Shown here piece by piece: positions 31,803-40,857 of a stretch of DNA of 64,000 bases (positions within the stretch are counted from its first letter, which is position 1; the number at the start of each line of letters is the position of its first letter). Both the position numbers and the translations under genes were made by a program. The notes under the pieces were generated by a model, which was not told the origin of the DNA, searched no databases, and saw only the letters and a list, made by a program, of their open reading frames with translations. The stretch is from Mycolicibacterium sp. MU0050. GTDB lineage: Bacteria > Actinomycetota > Actinomycetes > Mycobacteriales > Mycobacteriaceae. Where the stretch lies: positions 806,001 through 870,000 of the forward strand of contig NZ_OY726395.1 in the NCBI RefSeq assembly GCF_963378085.1, in the 5' to 3' direction.

Positions 31803-32515
31803 CCGAGGTCCTGCAGGTCGACTCGGTCACCGTCCACTACGGACCGGTGGTGGCGCTCGAGAACGCGACGTTGTCGATCGGTGCCGGCCGGATCTGTGGC
31901 CTGATCGGCATGAACGGGTCCGGTAAGTCGACGCTGTTCAAGGCGATCATGGGGTTGGTGCGCGCCGACACCGGCCGCATCCTCGTCGAGGGCGCCACGC
32001 CCGCGCGGGCGCGCCGCAGCGGCGCCATCGGCTACATGCCGCAGAACGAGGCCGTCGACTGGAAGTTCCCGGTGTCGGTGCGCGACGTCTTGCTCACCGG
32101 CCGCTACGGCCACCTGGGCTTCACCCGTCGGCCGCGCCGCGCCGACCACGACGCCGTCGACGCGGCGCTGAGCCGGGTCGGTCTCGCCGAACTCCAGCAT
32201 CGACAGATCGGCCAACTGTCCGGCGGACAACGCAAGCGGGCGTTCCTGGCGCGCTGCATCACGCAGAACGCCCGGGTGCTGTTGCTCGATGAGCCGTTCG
32301 CGGGCATCGACAAGCACAGCGAGGGCACCATCAGCGGGCTGCTGCGCGACCTCGCCGCCGGCGGGACCACCATCGTGGTGGCTACCCATGATCTGGTCGC
32401 CCTGCCCGACCTGGCCGATGAGGCGGTCCTGCTGATGCGGACCGTGCTGATGCACGACGCACCGGAAGCCGTGCTGCAGCCGCAGAACCTGGCGCGAGCG
32501 TTCGGTCGGTCATGA
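31799..32515 (+). CDS. Metal ABC importer ATPase
   Basis: This 238-residue ATPase shows Walker A GMNGSGKST, a Q-loop region YMPQNEAVDWKFPVSV typical of Mn/Zn importers, signature LSGGQRKR, Walker B VLLLDEPFAGID and the H-loop VATHD. The GTG start overlaps the upstream stop (GTGA), and its own stop overlaps the permease start (ATGA). It powers metal uptake with the neighbouring binding protein and permease. Confidence 0.9.
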   Translation: MTEVLQVDSVTVHYGPVVALENATLSIGAGRICGLIGMNGSGKSTLFKAIMGLVRADTGRILVEGATPARARRSGAIGYMPQNEAVDWKFPVSVRDVLLTGRYGHLGFTRRPRRADHDAVDAALSRVGLAELQHRQIGQLSGGQRKRAFLARCITQNARVLLLDEPFAGIDKHSEGTISGLLRDLAAGGTTIVVATHDLVALPDLADEAVLLMRTVLMHDAPEAVLQPQNLARAFGRS

Positions 32516-33381
32516 ACGTCGTCGAAATCCTCCTCGAGCCAATGCAACTGGAGTTCATGGTCCGCGCGACCCTGATCACCATCGTGGCCTCGGTGGTGTG
32601 CGCCACGCTGTCGTGCTGGCTGGTGCTCATCGGCTGGTCGTTGATGGGTGACGCGGTGTCCCACGCGGTGCTGCCGGGCGTGGTGCTGGCCTACATCGTG
32701 GGGGCGCCGTTCGCCCTCGGGGCCGTGCTGTTCGGGGTGCTGGCCGTCGCGCTGATCGGGGTGGTGCGCGACACCAGTCGGGTCAAGGAGGACGCCGCGA
32801 TCGGCGTGGTCTTCACCACCCTGTTCGCGTTGGGGTTGGTACTGGTCTCGGTGACACCGAGTCAGGTCGACCTCAACCACATCATCTTCGGCAACCTGCT
32901 CGGTGTCTCGCGCGCCGATCTGACCCAGGTCCTGATTCTCGGCGGAATCGTGCTGGCGGTGCTGATCCTGAAGCGACGCGACTTCACGTTGTATGCGTTC
33001 GATGCCACCCATGCGCACGCCATCGGGCTCAGCCCGCGCCTGCTCGGTGCCACGCTGCTGGGGCTGCTCGCGCTGACCGCGGTGGTGGCACTGCAGGCCG
33101 TCGGCGTGGTGCTGGTGGTCGCGCTGTTGATCATCCCCGGGGCCACGGCCTACCTGCTGACCGACCGGTTCGGGCGGATGCTGGTGATCGCGCCCGCCCT
33201 CGCCGCGCTGTGCGGTCTGATCGGCATCTACGTCAGCTACTACCTCGATGCCGCGTCCGGCCCCATGGTGGTGCTGGCCAACGGGGTGGCGTTCACGCTG
33301 GCCTACCTGTTCAGCCCGACGCAGGGCGTGGTGATGACGCGGGTGCTGCGGGTGGTGCGCAAGCGCGACCGGGTCGGCTGA
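32512..33381 (+). CDS. Metal ABC importer permease (ABC-3 family)
   Basis: This 289-residue membrane protein has about eight hydrophobic spans. It contains the ABC-3 features LIGWSLMGDAVSHAVLPGVV near the N-terminus and ALLIIPGATAYLLTDRF near the C-terminus. It is translationally coupled to the ATPase. It converges with the acyl-CoA synthetase gene (10-bp gap). A single permease gene makes this a three-component MntABC-like system. Confidence 0.9.
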   Translation: MNVVEILLEPMQLEFMVRATLITIVASVVCATLSCWLVLIGWSLMGDAVSHAVLPGVVLAYIVGAPFALGAVLFGVLAVALIGVVRDTSRVKEDAAIGVVFTTLFALGLVLVSVTPSQVDLNHIIFGNLLGVSRADLTQVLILGGIVLAVLILKRRDFTLYAFDATHAHAIGLSPRLLGATLLGLLALTAVVALQAVGVVLVVALLIIPGATAYLLTDRFGRMLVIAPALAALCGLIGIYVSYYLDAASGPMVVLANGVAFTLAYLFSPTQGVVMTRVLRVVRKRDRVG

Positions 33382-33391
33382 CGGTTCGGGC

Positions 33392-34936
33392 TCAGAGCGC
33401 CCGGCCGGCGGCCTGCCAATAGCTCTCGCGCAACTTGCGTTTGAAGATCTTGCCGGAGTCCTCCCGGGGCAGGTCCTCGGCGAAGTCGATGCGCCGGGGG
33501 ATCTTGAAGCCGGCGATGCGCTCGCGCAGGAAATCCTGGATGTCGGAGGCGGACAGGTCCTCGTGGCCACGGCGGCGTTGCACCACCGCGCACACCGACT
33601 CGCCGTACTCGTCGTCAGGGATCCCGAACACGGCGCAGTCGGCGATGCCCGGCATCAGGTGCAGGGCGGCCTCGATCTCGGCGGGGTAGATGTTGACGCC
33701 GCCGGAGATGATCATGTCGACCTTGCGGTCGCAGATGAACAGGTGGCCGTCGTCGTCCAGATAGCCGATGTCGCCCGGGGCCACCAGCCCGTCGCGGTCG
33801 ACGCCGGCGCGCTTGTTCTCGTCGTTGTGATAGACGAAGTCGCCGGAACCCGGTATCACCGCGGCGATCTCGCCCACGCTGTTGGCGGGAAGTTCGTTGC
33901 CGTTGTCGTCGAGGATGCGGATCACGGCCCCGACCATCGCCTTGCCGACCGTCCCGGGATGGTCCAGCCATTCCTGCGACGAGCAGAAGGTGACGTTCCC
34001 GATCTCGGTGGCGCCGTAGTACTCGTAGATGACCGGACCCCACCAGTCGATCATGGCCCGCTTGACGTCCGGTGGGCAGGGCGCCGCGGCGTGGGCGACG
34101 TACTTCAGCGACGAAAGATCGTAACGGGCACGAACTTCCGGCGGCAGCTTGAGCAGTCGGCTGAACATGATCGGCACCATGTTCAGGTGGGTGATGCGTT
34201 CGGCTTCGATGAGCCGGAGCAGTTCCTCGGGGTTGAATCGCGGCATCACGACGATGCCGGCGCCCATCCGCAGCGAGAACAGGGCGTGATTGTTGGGCGC
34301 GGCGTGATAGGCGGGACCGACGACAGCGGTGACCACGGTAGTCGGGTCGTCCACGAGGTGGAATCCGTAGCTCTGTGTGAACATCTCGGCGATGCGTTGC
34401 ATGGCTTCCGGGCTGAAGGGCGGCCGCCGCACGCCCTTCGGTGTGCCCGTGGTGCCTGAGGTGTAGATGATGGTCGCGGGATAGCTCGCCGGGTCGAATT
34501 CCCGAGGGGTGAACTGGTCTCGCCAGGACTCCCACTCGAGGTCGCCGGGAGCAGCCTTGCCGTTCTGTTCGCTGATGCCGTACGCGTCGCGGATCTCCGG
34601 CGGTGTTTCCACGACCAGCACCGCCACGCCCTCGGGGATGGCGGTGCGCCGCTCGATCAGCAGGTCGGCGTGGATGACCAACGCCTTGGCTCCGCAGTCG
34701 TCCAGGATGTAGCGCACCTCGGCGGCCGTCGAGTGCCAATTGATCTGCACGGGAAAACAACCCAGGATGGCGGTGGCCATCGACGCCTCGAAGAAGGCGA
34801 TGTCGTTGCGCAGACAGATCGCGACCGCGTCGCCGGGTTGCAGCCCCATGTCCTGGAGCCCCGCGGCCACCTGGGCGCTGCGGGTCTGGATCTCGCCGGT
34901 GGTGAACCAGCGATCACCACTGATGAGGTACGACAT
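33392..34936 (-). CDS. Acyl-CoA synthetase (FadD family)
   Basis: This 514-residue AMP-forming synthetase has the P-loop-like motif YTSGTTGTPKGV, the adenine motif YEYYGATE, the hinge GDIGYLDDDGHLFICDRKVD, and the C-terminal catalytic Lys in EDSGKIFKRKL. The ATG at 34936 has AAGGGAG upstream; the longer open frame is a shadow of the next gene. It would activate a carboxylic acid to its CoA thioester. It lies in an apparent operon with the SMP-30 protein (23-bp gap) and the acyl-CoA dehydrogenase. Confidence 0.88.
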   Translation of the reverse strand: MSYLISGDRWFTTGEIQTRSAQVAAGLQDMGLQPGDAVAICLRNDIAFFEASMATAILGCFPVQINWHSTAAEVRYILDDCGAKALVIHADLLIERRTAIPEGVAVLVVETPPEIRDAYGISEQNGKAAPGDLEWESWRDQFTPREFDPASYPATIIYTSGTTGTPKGVRRPPFSPEAMQRIAEMFTQSYGFHLVDDPTTVVTAVVGPAYHAAPNNHALFSLRMGAGIVVMPRFNPEELLRLIEAERITHLNMVPIMFSRLLKLPPEVRARYDLSSLKYVAHAAAPCPPDVKRAMIDWWGPVIYEYYGATEIGNVTFCSSQEWLDHPGTVGKAMVGAVIRILDDNGNELPANSVGEIAAVIPGSGDFVYHNDENKRAGVDRDGLVAPGDIGYLDDDGHLFICDRKVDMIISGGVNIYPAEIEAALHLMPGIADCAVFGIPDDEYGESVCAVVQRRRGHEDLSASDIQDFLRERIAGFKIPRRIDFAEDLPREDSGKIFKRKLRESYWQAAGRAL

Positions 34937-34959
34937 CTCGGGGACTCCCTTCCGGTGGG

Positions 34960-35895
34960 TCAGCGGCTGTGTGCCAGTGCGAGTCCCGGCCGCGGCCAGG
35001 GCATGCTCGCCAGGCGTCCGGTGCCCGACAACGTGACGAACGCGGTCCGCAGATCGGGGCCGCCGAAGCAGATGTTGGTGGTCAGCGGGTCGCCGGTCGG
35101 ATAGAACTCGACGGTCTCGCCGGTCGGGTCCACCGCGGTGATGCCGCCGGCCATCAGCGTGCCGACGCACACCCAGCCCTCGCCGTCGACGGCCAACGAG
35201 TCCAGGCCGTGCATCTCGCGCTGCCCGCCGAGACCGCGCAGCACGGTGCCGCCGTGACCCGCCAGCCCCGGAATCAGTACCGGAGTGCCGGGGCCGCTGA
35301 GCTCCCACGAGATGAGCCGGCCGGTGAAGGTTTCGGCGGCGTAGAGACGCTTGCCGTCCGGGGAGAGGCCGATGCCGTTCGGACAGTCCAAGGGGAAGAC
35401 CGCCTCGGTGATGGAGCTGCCGTCGGCTTTGCCGTAGAACAGGCCGGTGCGGTCCTGGGTGCGCTCGAAGGTGATGCCGAGATCGGTGAACCAGAAGCCG
35501 CCGTGGTCGTCGAACACGATGTCGTTGGGGGAGCGCAGGGGTCGGCCGTCGCAGCTGTCGTAGACTACCTCCACCTCACCGGTGTCGAGGTCGATCCGCT
35601 CGATGCGGCCACCGCTGTAGCGGCTCGGGTCGTGCGGGCCCGGCGCCATCAGCCCGCCGTGATCGGCCCAGGTCATCGAGCCACCGTTGTTGGCGCAGTA
35701 GAGCTTCCCATCGGGACCGACCGCCAGGCCGTTCGGCCCGCCGCCGGGCTCGGCGACCACGGTCTTGGTGCCGTCGGGGGCGATGCGGGTGATGCGGGCG
35801 TGGGGCAACTCCACGACGACCACGCTCCCGTCGCTCAGTGCAACGGGGCCTTCGGGGAATCCCAGGCCGTCGGCGATGATGTTCAGCTCGGACAT
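34960..35895 (-). CDS. SMP-30/gluconolactonase-like protein
   Basis: This 311-residue six-bladed propeller of the SMP-30/gluconolactonase/LRE family has the metal-site motifs GLGFPEGPVALSDGS, DGRPLRSPNDIVFDDHGG and PNGIGLSPDGKRLYAAET. It probably hydrolyses a lactone or ester; the substrate is unknown. The gene sits between the acyl-CoA dehydrogenase (44-bp gap) and the acyl-CoA synthetase on the same strand, so a shared catabolic route that forms a lactone intermediate is possible. Confidence 0.85.
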   Translation of the reverse strand: MSELNIIADGLGFPEGPVALSDGSVVVVELPHARITRIAPDGTKTVVAEPGGGPNGLAVGPDGKLYCANNGGSMTWADHGGLMAPGPHDPSRYSGGRIERIDLDTGEVEVVYDSCDGRPLRSPNDIVFDDHGGFWFTDLGITFERTQDRTGLFYGKADGSSITEAVFPLDCPNGIGLSPDGKRLYAAETFTGRLISWELSGPGTPVLIPGLAGHGGTVLRGLGGQREMHGLDSLAVDGEGWVCVGTLMAGGITAVDPTGETVEFYPTGDPLTTNICFGGPDLRTAFVTLSGTGRLASMPWPRPGLALAHSR

Positions 35896-35939
35896 GTCAG
35901 TTCACTTCCTTGCGTTTCGTCGGGACCGTGGTGCGGCGT

Positions 35940-37220
35940 TCAGGATTCGAGGAGTTCGGCGAAGCGCCGGATGGCCTCCTCGCGGCGGGTGGGGACGTGT
36001 TCGGTGGGCGTGTTGTCGGCCGGGGCGGTGTAGTCCCGCAGGATCAGCCGCGCGACGGTCTCGCGGTGGACCTCGTCGGGACCGTCGTAGAGCCGGGAGG
36101 CGCGCGCCAGCTTGTACATCCAGGCCAACGGCATGTCGTCGGAATAGCCCAGAGAGCCGTGGATCTGGATGGCCCGGTCGATGACGTCGTGGAGCACCTT
36201 GGCGCCGAAGAACTTGATCAGCGCGATGTCCTTGCGGGCGGCCTTGACGCCCTGCTGGTCGATGACCCACGCCGCGTGCAGGGTCATCAGCCGGGCGGCC
36301 TGGATCTCGGCGGCCGAGTCGGCGATCCAGGCGCGGACGGTCTGCTTCTCGCCCAGCACACTGCCATGTGCCCACCGGTAGGTGGCGCGCTCGCACATCA
36401 TGTCGAACGCGCGGGTGGCCTGGCCCATCCACCGCATGCAGTGGTGGATGCGGCCGGGCCCGAGACGCTTCTGCGCGATGGCGAAGCCGTCGCCGACGCC
36501 GCCGAGCAGGGCATCGCCGGGCACGCGGACGTTGTCGAACACCACCTCGGAGTGGCTGCCGTACGGGCTGCGGGCATTCTCCGCATGATCCAGGGAGGCG
36601 ATGTCGCGCAGGATGTTCAGCCCCGGGGTGTCGGCGGGGATGATGAACTGCGAGGTGCGGCTGTGGGCGGGCGCCTCGGCGTCGGTGACGGCCACCACGA
36701 TCATGAAGTCGGCGATCGAGGCATTGGTGATGAACCACTTGCGGCCGTTGATGATCCAGTCGTCACCGTCCTTGACGGCGACCGTCGACATCCGGGTGGG
36801 GTCGGACCCTGCGTGGTCGAGTTCGGTCATCGCGAATGCCGAATACATCTCGCCGGCGAGCAGAGGTTTGAGCCAGCGCTCCTTCTGCTCGGCCGTGCCG
36901 GCCTCAGCGAGAATTTCGCTGTTGCCCGAGTCGGGCGCCTGGTTGCCGAACACCAGTGGCGCATACGGAGATTTGCCGAGGATCTCGTGCATCAGGCCCA
37001 GCTTGACCTGACCGTAGCCCTGGCCACCCAGCTCGGGACCGAGGTGTGCCGCCCACAGGCCCTGGGCCCGCACCTGCTCCTTGAGCGGTGCGATCGCCTT
37101 GAGCATCTGCGGCCACGTGAGGTCGAGGATCTCCAGCGGGAAGATCTCGGTCCGGACGAACTCGTCCATCCAGTCCAGCTTGGCCTGAAATTCCTGATCG
37201 GCGAACAGTTCGGTGATCAC
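35940..37220 (-). CDS. Acyl-CoA dehydrogenase family protein
   Basis: This 426-residue flavoenzyme has the family segments AFAMTELDHAGSDPTRMST, RKWFITNASIADFMIVV, NVRVPGDALLGGVGDGF and the C-terminal QIHGSLGYSDDMPLAWMYK. The length is slightly above the short-chain group. The GTG start at 37220 has AAAGGA upstream. It is the first gene of the FadD/SMP-30/ACAD group and diverges from the SDR gene. Confidence 0.88.
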   Translation of the reverse strand: MITELFADQEFQAKLDWMDEFVRTEIFPLEILDLTWPQMLKAIAPLKEQVRAQGLWAAHLGPELGGQGYGQVKLGLMHEILGKSPYAPLVFGNQAPDSGNSEILAEAGTAEQKERWLKPLLAGEMYSAFAMTELDHAGSDPTRMSTVAVKDGDDWIINGRKWFITNASIADFMIVVAVTDAEAPAHSRTSQFIIPADTPGLNILRDIASLDHAENARSPYGSHSEVVFDNVRVPGDALLGGVGDGFAIAQKRLGPGRIHHCMRWMGQATRAFDMMCERATYRWAHGSVLGEKQTVRAWIADSAAEIQAARLMTLHAAWVIDQQGVKAARKDIALIKFFGAKVLHDVIDRAIQIHGSLGYSDDMPLAWMYKLARASRLYDGPDEVHRETVARLILRDYTAPADNTPTEHVPTRREEAIRRFAELLES

Positions 37221-37285
37221 TGCGGGTCCTTTCGACGGCGGCGGGTCGACTACCGCTTACGGCCGACCCTAACCCGCAAAATATC

Positions 37286-37398
37286 GGCTGTCTACTACAT
37301 TTTTAGGGGCGACAGATCTGAAGATTGCAGACCAAAATAGCCTGATCCGGTGCTTTACGGGCGACTTTCGGCCACATCAATAGGCTGACTGCTACATT
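37286..37398 (+). promoter_or_regulatory. Pair of direct repeats with -10 hexamers
   Basis: The 16-bp element GGCTGnCTnCTACATT occurs at 37286-37301 and again at 37383-37398, 97 bp apart and in the same orientation. Each copy ends in TACATT, a TANNNT-type -10 hexamer. The second copy places the SDR ATG (37406) 8 bp after the hexamer, which fits leaderless transcription. The first copy lies nearer the divergent acyl-CoA dehydrogenase. These could be duplicated promoters or sites for the TetR regulator encoded at 38185. Confidence 0.5.
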
Positions 37399-37405
37399 AA
37401 TCATC

Positions 37406-38149
37406 ATGACGAGCTTCGAAGACCGCGTGGTCGTGGTAACCGGTGGCAGCCGCGGGTTGGGCCAGCAGATGATCAGGACTTTCGCCGAACGCGGGGCGCA
37501 TGTGGTGATCGCCAGCCGCAAGGTGGCCAACTGCGAGGCGTTGGCCGACGAGGTTCGCGCTCAGACCGGTGTGCGCGCGTTGGCGGTGGGCTGCAACGTC
37601 AGCGACTGGGCGGATTGCGACCGGCTGGTGGACGCCGCCTACGGCGAGTTCGGCCGGGTTGACGTGCTGATCAACAACGCCGGGATGTCCCCGCTGTATC
37701 CCAGTCTCGACCAGGTCGACGAGGCCCTGTACGACAAGGTCATGGGGGTGAATCTGAAGGGCCCGTTCCGGCTTTCGGCGGCAATCGGTACCCGGATGGC
37801 CGCCGGCGACGGGGGCGCCATCATCAACATCAGCTCGATCGCGGCGATCCACGCCGACCCCAGCACGGTGCCGTATTCGGCAGCGAAGGCCGGGCTCAAC
37901 GCGATGACCGGCGGTATGGCCCAGGCGTTCGGGCCGAAGGTCCGCGTCAATGCCATCCAGTGCGGGCCGTTCCTCACCGATATCTCGGACGCCTGGACCC
38001 CGGAGGTGCGCGCGCGCTTCGAGGCCGCCACCGCGCTCGGGCGTTGTGGGGAGCCCGAGGAGGTGCTCGGTGCGGTCCTGTACTTCGCCGGCACGGAGTC
38101 CTCGTACTGCACCGGGGCGATCCTTCGACTCGACGGTGGCATGGCCTAG
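37406..38149 (+). CDS. Short-chain dehydrogenase/reductase
   Basis: This 247-residue classical SDR has TGGSRGLG (NAD(P)-binding), LINNAG, catalytic Ser in INISSIAAIHAD and the YSAAK motif, with the C-terminal YCTGAILRLDGGMA. The gene is divergent from the FadD/ACAD operon and 35 bp upstream of a TetR gene, so it probably belongs to the same catabolic regulon. Substrate unknown. Confidence 0.88.
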   Translation: MTSFEDRVVVVTGGSRGLGQQMIRTFAERGAHVVIASRKVANCEALADEVRAQTGVRALAVGCNVSDWADCDRLVDAAYGEFGRVDVLINNAGMSPLYPSLDQVDEALYDKVMGVNLKGPFRLSAAIGTRMAAGDGGAIINISSIAAIHADPSTVPYSAAKAGLNAMTGGMAQAFGPKVRVNAIQCGPFLTDISDAWTPEVRARFEAATALGRCGEPEEVLGAVLYFAGTESSYCTGAILRLDGGMA

Positions 38150-38184
38150 GGCCGCCGCGCGCCCCGTAGACCAGAATCAGATCC

Positions 38185-38817
38185 ATGCAGACGCCCACGG
38201 ACTCGGCACCGCCGACGTCGCGCCGCCCCGGCCGGCCGCGCGGCAGCGTGGCGGCCAATCGTGAGGTGACCCGCGACCGGATCCTCGATGCGGCAACCGA
38301 ACTGTTTGCCGCCCAAGGATTTCACGGCACCAGCGTCGCCGAGATCAGTGCGCGGGCCGATATCAAGACCGGCGCCCTGTACCACCACATCAAGTCCAAA
38401 GAGGAGCTGCTGTGGGAGATCCTGCGCGGCTACACCGGTAAGGCGCTGGCGGCCGCGACCGCCGTCACCTCCGGCGCCGGCGGACCCGTCGACAAGCTCG
38501 GGGCGCTCATCGACGTGCACGTGGAGGTCATCACCGACCACTGGCGCGAGGTCGCCATCCAGACCCGTGATGCGTCGGCCCTCAACGCCGAGCACGGAGT
38601 GCAGCTGCAGGCCCTGCGCCAGGGCGTGCAGGACTGCTGGGAACAGGTCATCCGTGAGTGCTGGCCGGACAAGCGTGAATCGGAGGTCCGCATCGTCGCC
38701 AGCGGACTGCTGGGCATGGTGAATTCACTGTGGTACTGGTATCGGCCGGAACGCGGCGATACCCCGGAGGAGATCGCCAAGAACTTCCGCGACGTGGTCA
38801 TCGGGGGCGTGGGGTAG
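38185..38817 (+). CDS. TetR family transcriptional regulator
   Basis: This 210-residue regulator has an N-terminal HTH (TRDRILDAATELFAAQGFHG, then TSVAEISARADIKTGALYHH and IKSKEELL) and a TetR_C-like ligand domain. A disordered RRPGRPRGS segment precedes the HTH. The ATG is 35 bp after the SDR gene. It is a candidate regulator of the SDR and the divergent FadD/SMP-30/ACAD operon through the repeats at 37286-37398. Confidence 0.87.
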   Translation: MQTPTDSAPPTSRRPGRPRGSVAANREVTRDRILDAATELFAAQGFHGTSVAEISARADIKTGALYHHIKSKEELLWEILRGYTGKALAAATAVTSGAGGPVDKLGALIDVHVEVITDHWREVAIQTRDASALNAEHGVQLQALRQGVQDCWEQVIRECWPDKRESEVRIVASGLLGMVNSLWYWYRPERGDTPEEIAKNFRDVVIGGVG

Positions 38818-38824
38818 ACCAGGC

Positions 38825-39166
38825 TCAGGAGACCTGACCGGGACGATCCCCGCGCAACTCGAGGACGAACGCCACGATGACCGCCGCCGCCGTCCCGAGC
38901 CCGCTCAACGCCAGCACGTACCAGAAGACACCGCTGTATGAGGCGATGATCAGCAGGATGAACGACGTCAGGACCGCCAGGGTGGCCTTCCAGGTGAAGC
39001 CGGGCACCAGGGCGACCTCCGCGGCGTCGAGCTCGTTGTCCAGCGCCTCGGTCCCGGCACTGGCCGCCAGCTCGCGGCGGATGCGCAGGAAGCTTTGGGT
39101 GCCGACGGCCAGGTAGATCACGGCGAGTACCAAACCGATGGTCGCGCCGATGTAAAAGAGGGTCAC
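38825..39166 (-). CDS. Small membrane protein partnering the SSS symporter
   Basis: This 113-residue protein has an N-terminal span (LFYIGATIGLVLAVIYLAV), a polar loop (about 22-55) and two C-terminal spans (LAVLTSFILLIIASYSGVF and VLALSGLGTAAAVIVAF). It starts with a GTG 24 bp after the SSS symporter gene. Small membrane subunits are common beside solute:sodium symporters. I do not recognise a specific family name. Confidence 0.72.
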   Translation of the reverse strand: MTLFYIGATIGLVLAVIYLAVGTQSFLRIRRELAASAGTEALDNELDAAEVALVPGFTWKATLAVLTSFILLIIASYSGVFWYVLALSGLGTAAAVIVAFVLELRGDRPGQVS

Positions 39167-39190
39167 AGGAATGCCTTTCGGGTGTTTCGG

Positions 39191-40759
39191 CTACTGCTTG
39201 ACGGCGGGTTCTGCCGGAGCGGCCGCTGCCTCGGCGGGAACCGGGACGGCCGCCGCCTTGCCGGCCGCGCTGGCCGCATCACGCTCCAGCAGTGCCGCCG
39301 TGCCTCCGGTGAGGCTGTCGAAGTCGAACTTGGTGCCGGCGCGCAGGCTGACCACCACCGAGACGATCGCCGAGGCCGCGATCAAACCGATGATGCCGAA
39401 CAGCGGCCCGTAGGTGGGTCCGAGCGTCTCGCGCAACGGGCCGCCGACGAGGATGCCGGCGAGCACGCCCGCGACGTACCCGGTGCCGGTCATCCGCGAC
39501 CAGAAGATGCTCAGGGTCACCGGGATCAGCAGGCTGGTGCCGTAGAAGTACACCGTGGTCACCAGGTTCACGTAGTCGATGCCGGTCAGCACCACGCCAC
39601 CGGCGATGGCGGCCGCGACGATCATGCTGGTCTTGGTGATGGTGAACAGCGTGCGCTCGGACACGTTGGGCCAGTACCGGTGCACGACGTCCACGGCGAC
39701 CAGGGAGGTGACGCCGGAAAGGGCGCCGTCGATGGCCGCGAAGCACGCGTTGACCACCACCAGGGTGTAGAGGGCGATGATGAAGATCGGCAGGCCGAGG
39801 CTGGCGATGACGTGGGGCCCGACCGCGCCAGCACCCAGGGAGCCCAGCTGTTCGGGTGTCACGCCGTAGGCGACGCCGATGAAGCCGAGCAGGCCCAGCG
39901 CCAACGGGATCGGGTAGAACCACACGCCCGCCCACAGGAAGCTGCGCCCCAGGTCCTTGGGGCGGATCGCCCACACGCGTTGCCAGAACGACTGGTCGGC
40001 GATGACGTTGGTCAACAGGCCCAGCGCCAGGGCCAGGCCGAAGCTGGCGGCGGTGACGGGGTTGAACGGGTTCAGGTGCTCGGTCTCCAGCGCCTTGACC
40101 TCGTTGAAGACCAATTCCGCGCCGCCGGCCTTCGCCAAGGCGAACAGGACCACCACCGAGGAGCCGACGCCCAACAGCAGGGTGTTCAGGGTGCCCGTGA
40201 CGGCGGAGGTCGTCAGCCCACCGAAGTAGGAGTACACGGTGACGACGATGATGCCGGTGATGACGATGCTGATCGGGGTCAGGCCGAAGATCTTGTTCAT
40301 GACCAGCACAAGTCCGGCCAGGTTGATCATGATGACGCCGAGCAAGGCGCCGATCAGGAAAACCAGTGTCGCGACACTGCTTACCGAGTTCTGGAACCGC
40401 GCGCGGATGAACTCGGCAAGCGTGTATCCCGACGGCATCTTCTGGCGCAATTTCAAGGCGAACGGCACCATGATGATCACCGCGAGACCGTTGGGCACGA
40501 TGAACCAGATCAGGCCGGAGGTGCCCCAGGTGTAGGCCTGGGCCGACGACAGCATCACCGCCATGGACCACGTCCACACCGAGATCAGCGACGCGACGCC
40601 GAAACCGAATCCGAGGAGCCGGCCGGAGATCACGAAGTTGTGGGTCGTCTTGACGGCGCCCTTGATCACCAGGGCGATGGCCAGTAGCACCACGCCGGGG
40701 GCGAAGAGCAGCACATATCCCAATGTGCCTGATTGCTGGATGAATTCGAGGTTGGGCAC
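39191..40759 (-). CDS. Solute:sodium symporter (SSS family)
   Basis: This 522-residue transporter has about 13 membrane helices. SSS features include VISGRLLGFGFGVASLIS near helix 1, the YSYFGGLTTSAVTGTLNTLL region, and ADQSFWQRVWAIRPKDLGRS. A Pro/Ala-rich tail (about 480-522) is cytosolic. The GTG at 40759 follows a GGAG site. It lies 98 bp downstream of the LLM gene on the same strand, so it may import the substrate handled by the LLM/cysteine-synthase-like pair. Urea, acetate or amino-acid subfamilies cannot be resolved by eye. Confidence 0.85.
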   Translation of the reverse strand: MPNLEFIQQSGTLGYVLLFAPGVVLLAIALVIKGAVKTTHNFVISGRLLGFGFGVASLISVWTWSMAVMLSSAQAYTWGTSGLIWFIVPNGLAVIIMVPFALKLRQKMPSGYTLAEFIRARFQNSVSSVATLVFLIGALLGVIMINLAGLVLVMNKIFGLTPISIVITGIIVVTVYSYFGGLTTSAVTGTLNTLLLGVGSSVVVLFALAKAGGAELVFNEVKALETEHLNPFNPVTAASFGLALALGLLTNVIADQSFWQRVWAIRPKDLGRSFLWAGVWFYPIPLALGLLGFIGVAYGVTPEQLGSLGAGAVGPHVIASLGLPIFIIALYTLVVVNACFAAIDGALSGVTSLVAVDVVHRYWPNVSERTLFTITKTSMIVAAAIAGGVVLTGIDYVNLVTTVYFYGTSLLIPVTLSIFWSRMTGTGYVAGVLAGILVGGPLRETLGPTYGPLFGIIGLIAASAIVSVVVSLRAGTKFDFDSLTGGTAALLERDAASAAGKAAAVPVPAEAAAAPAEPAVKQ

Positions 40760-40857
40760 TGTGGGCTCCTTAGCAGGGAGAGGGGGTCAGGCTGTGGTGG
40801 TGGGACGGAAGGGCGCGGCGCAGGTGTGCGTGCCGCGGTCCCGGTGGGGTACGGGCG

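Noticed and set aside
39095..40687. 530-codon forward open frame antisense to the symporter
   Set aside because: It is an Asp/Gly/Gln/His-rich mirror of a membrane protein gene. The reverse-strand SSS motifs are clear.
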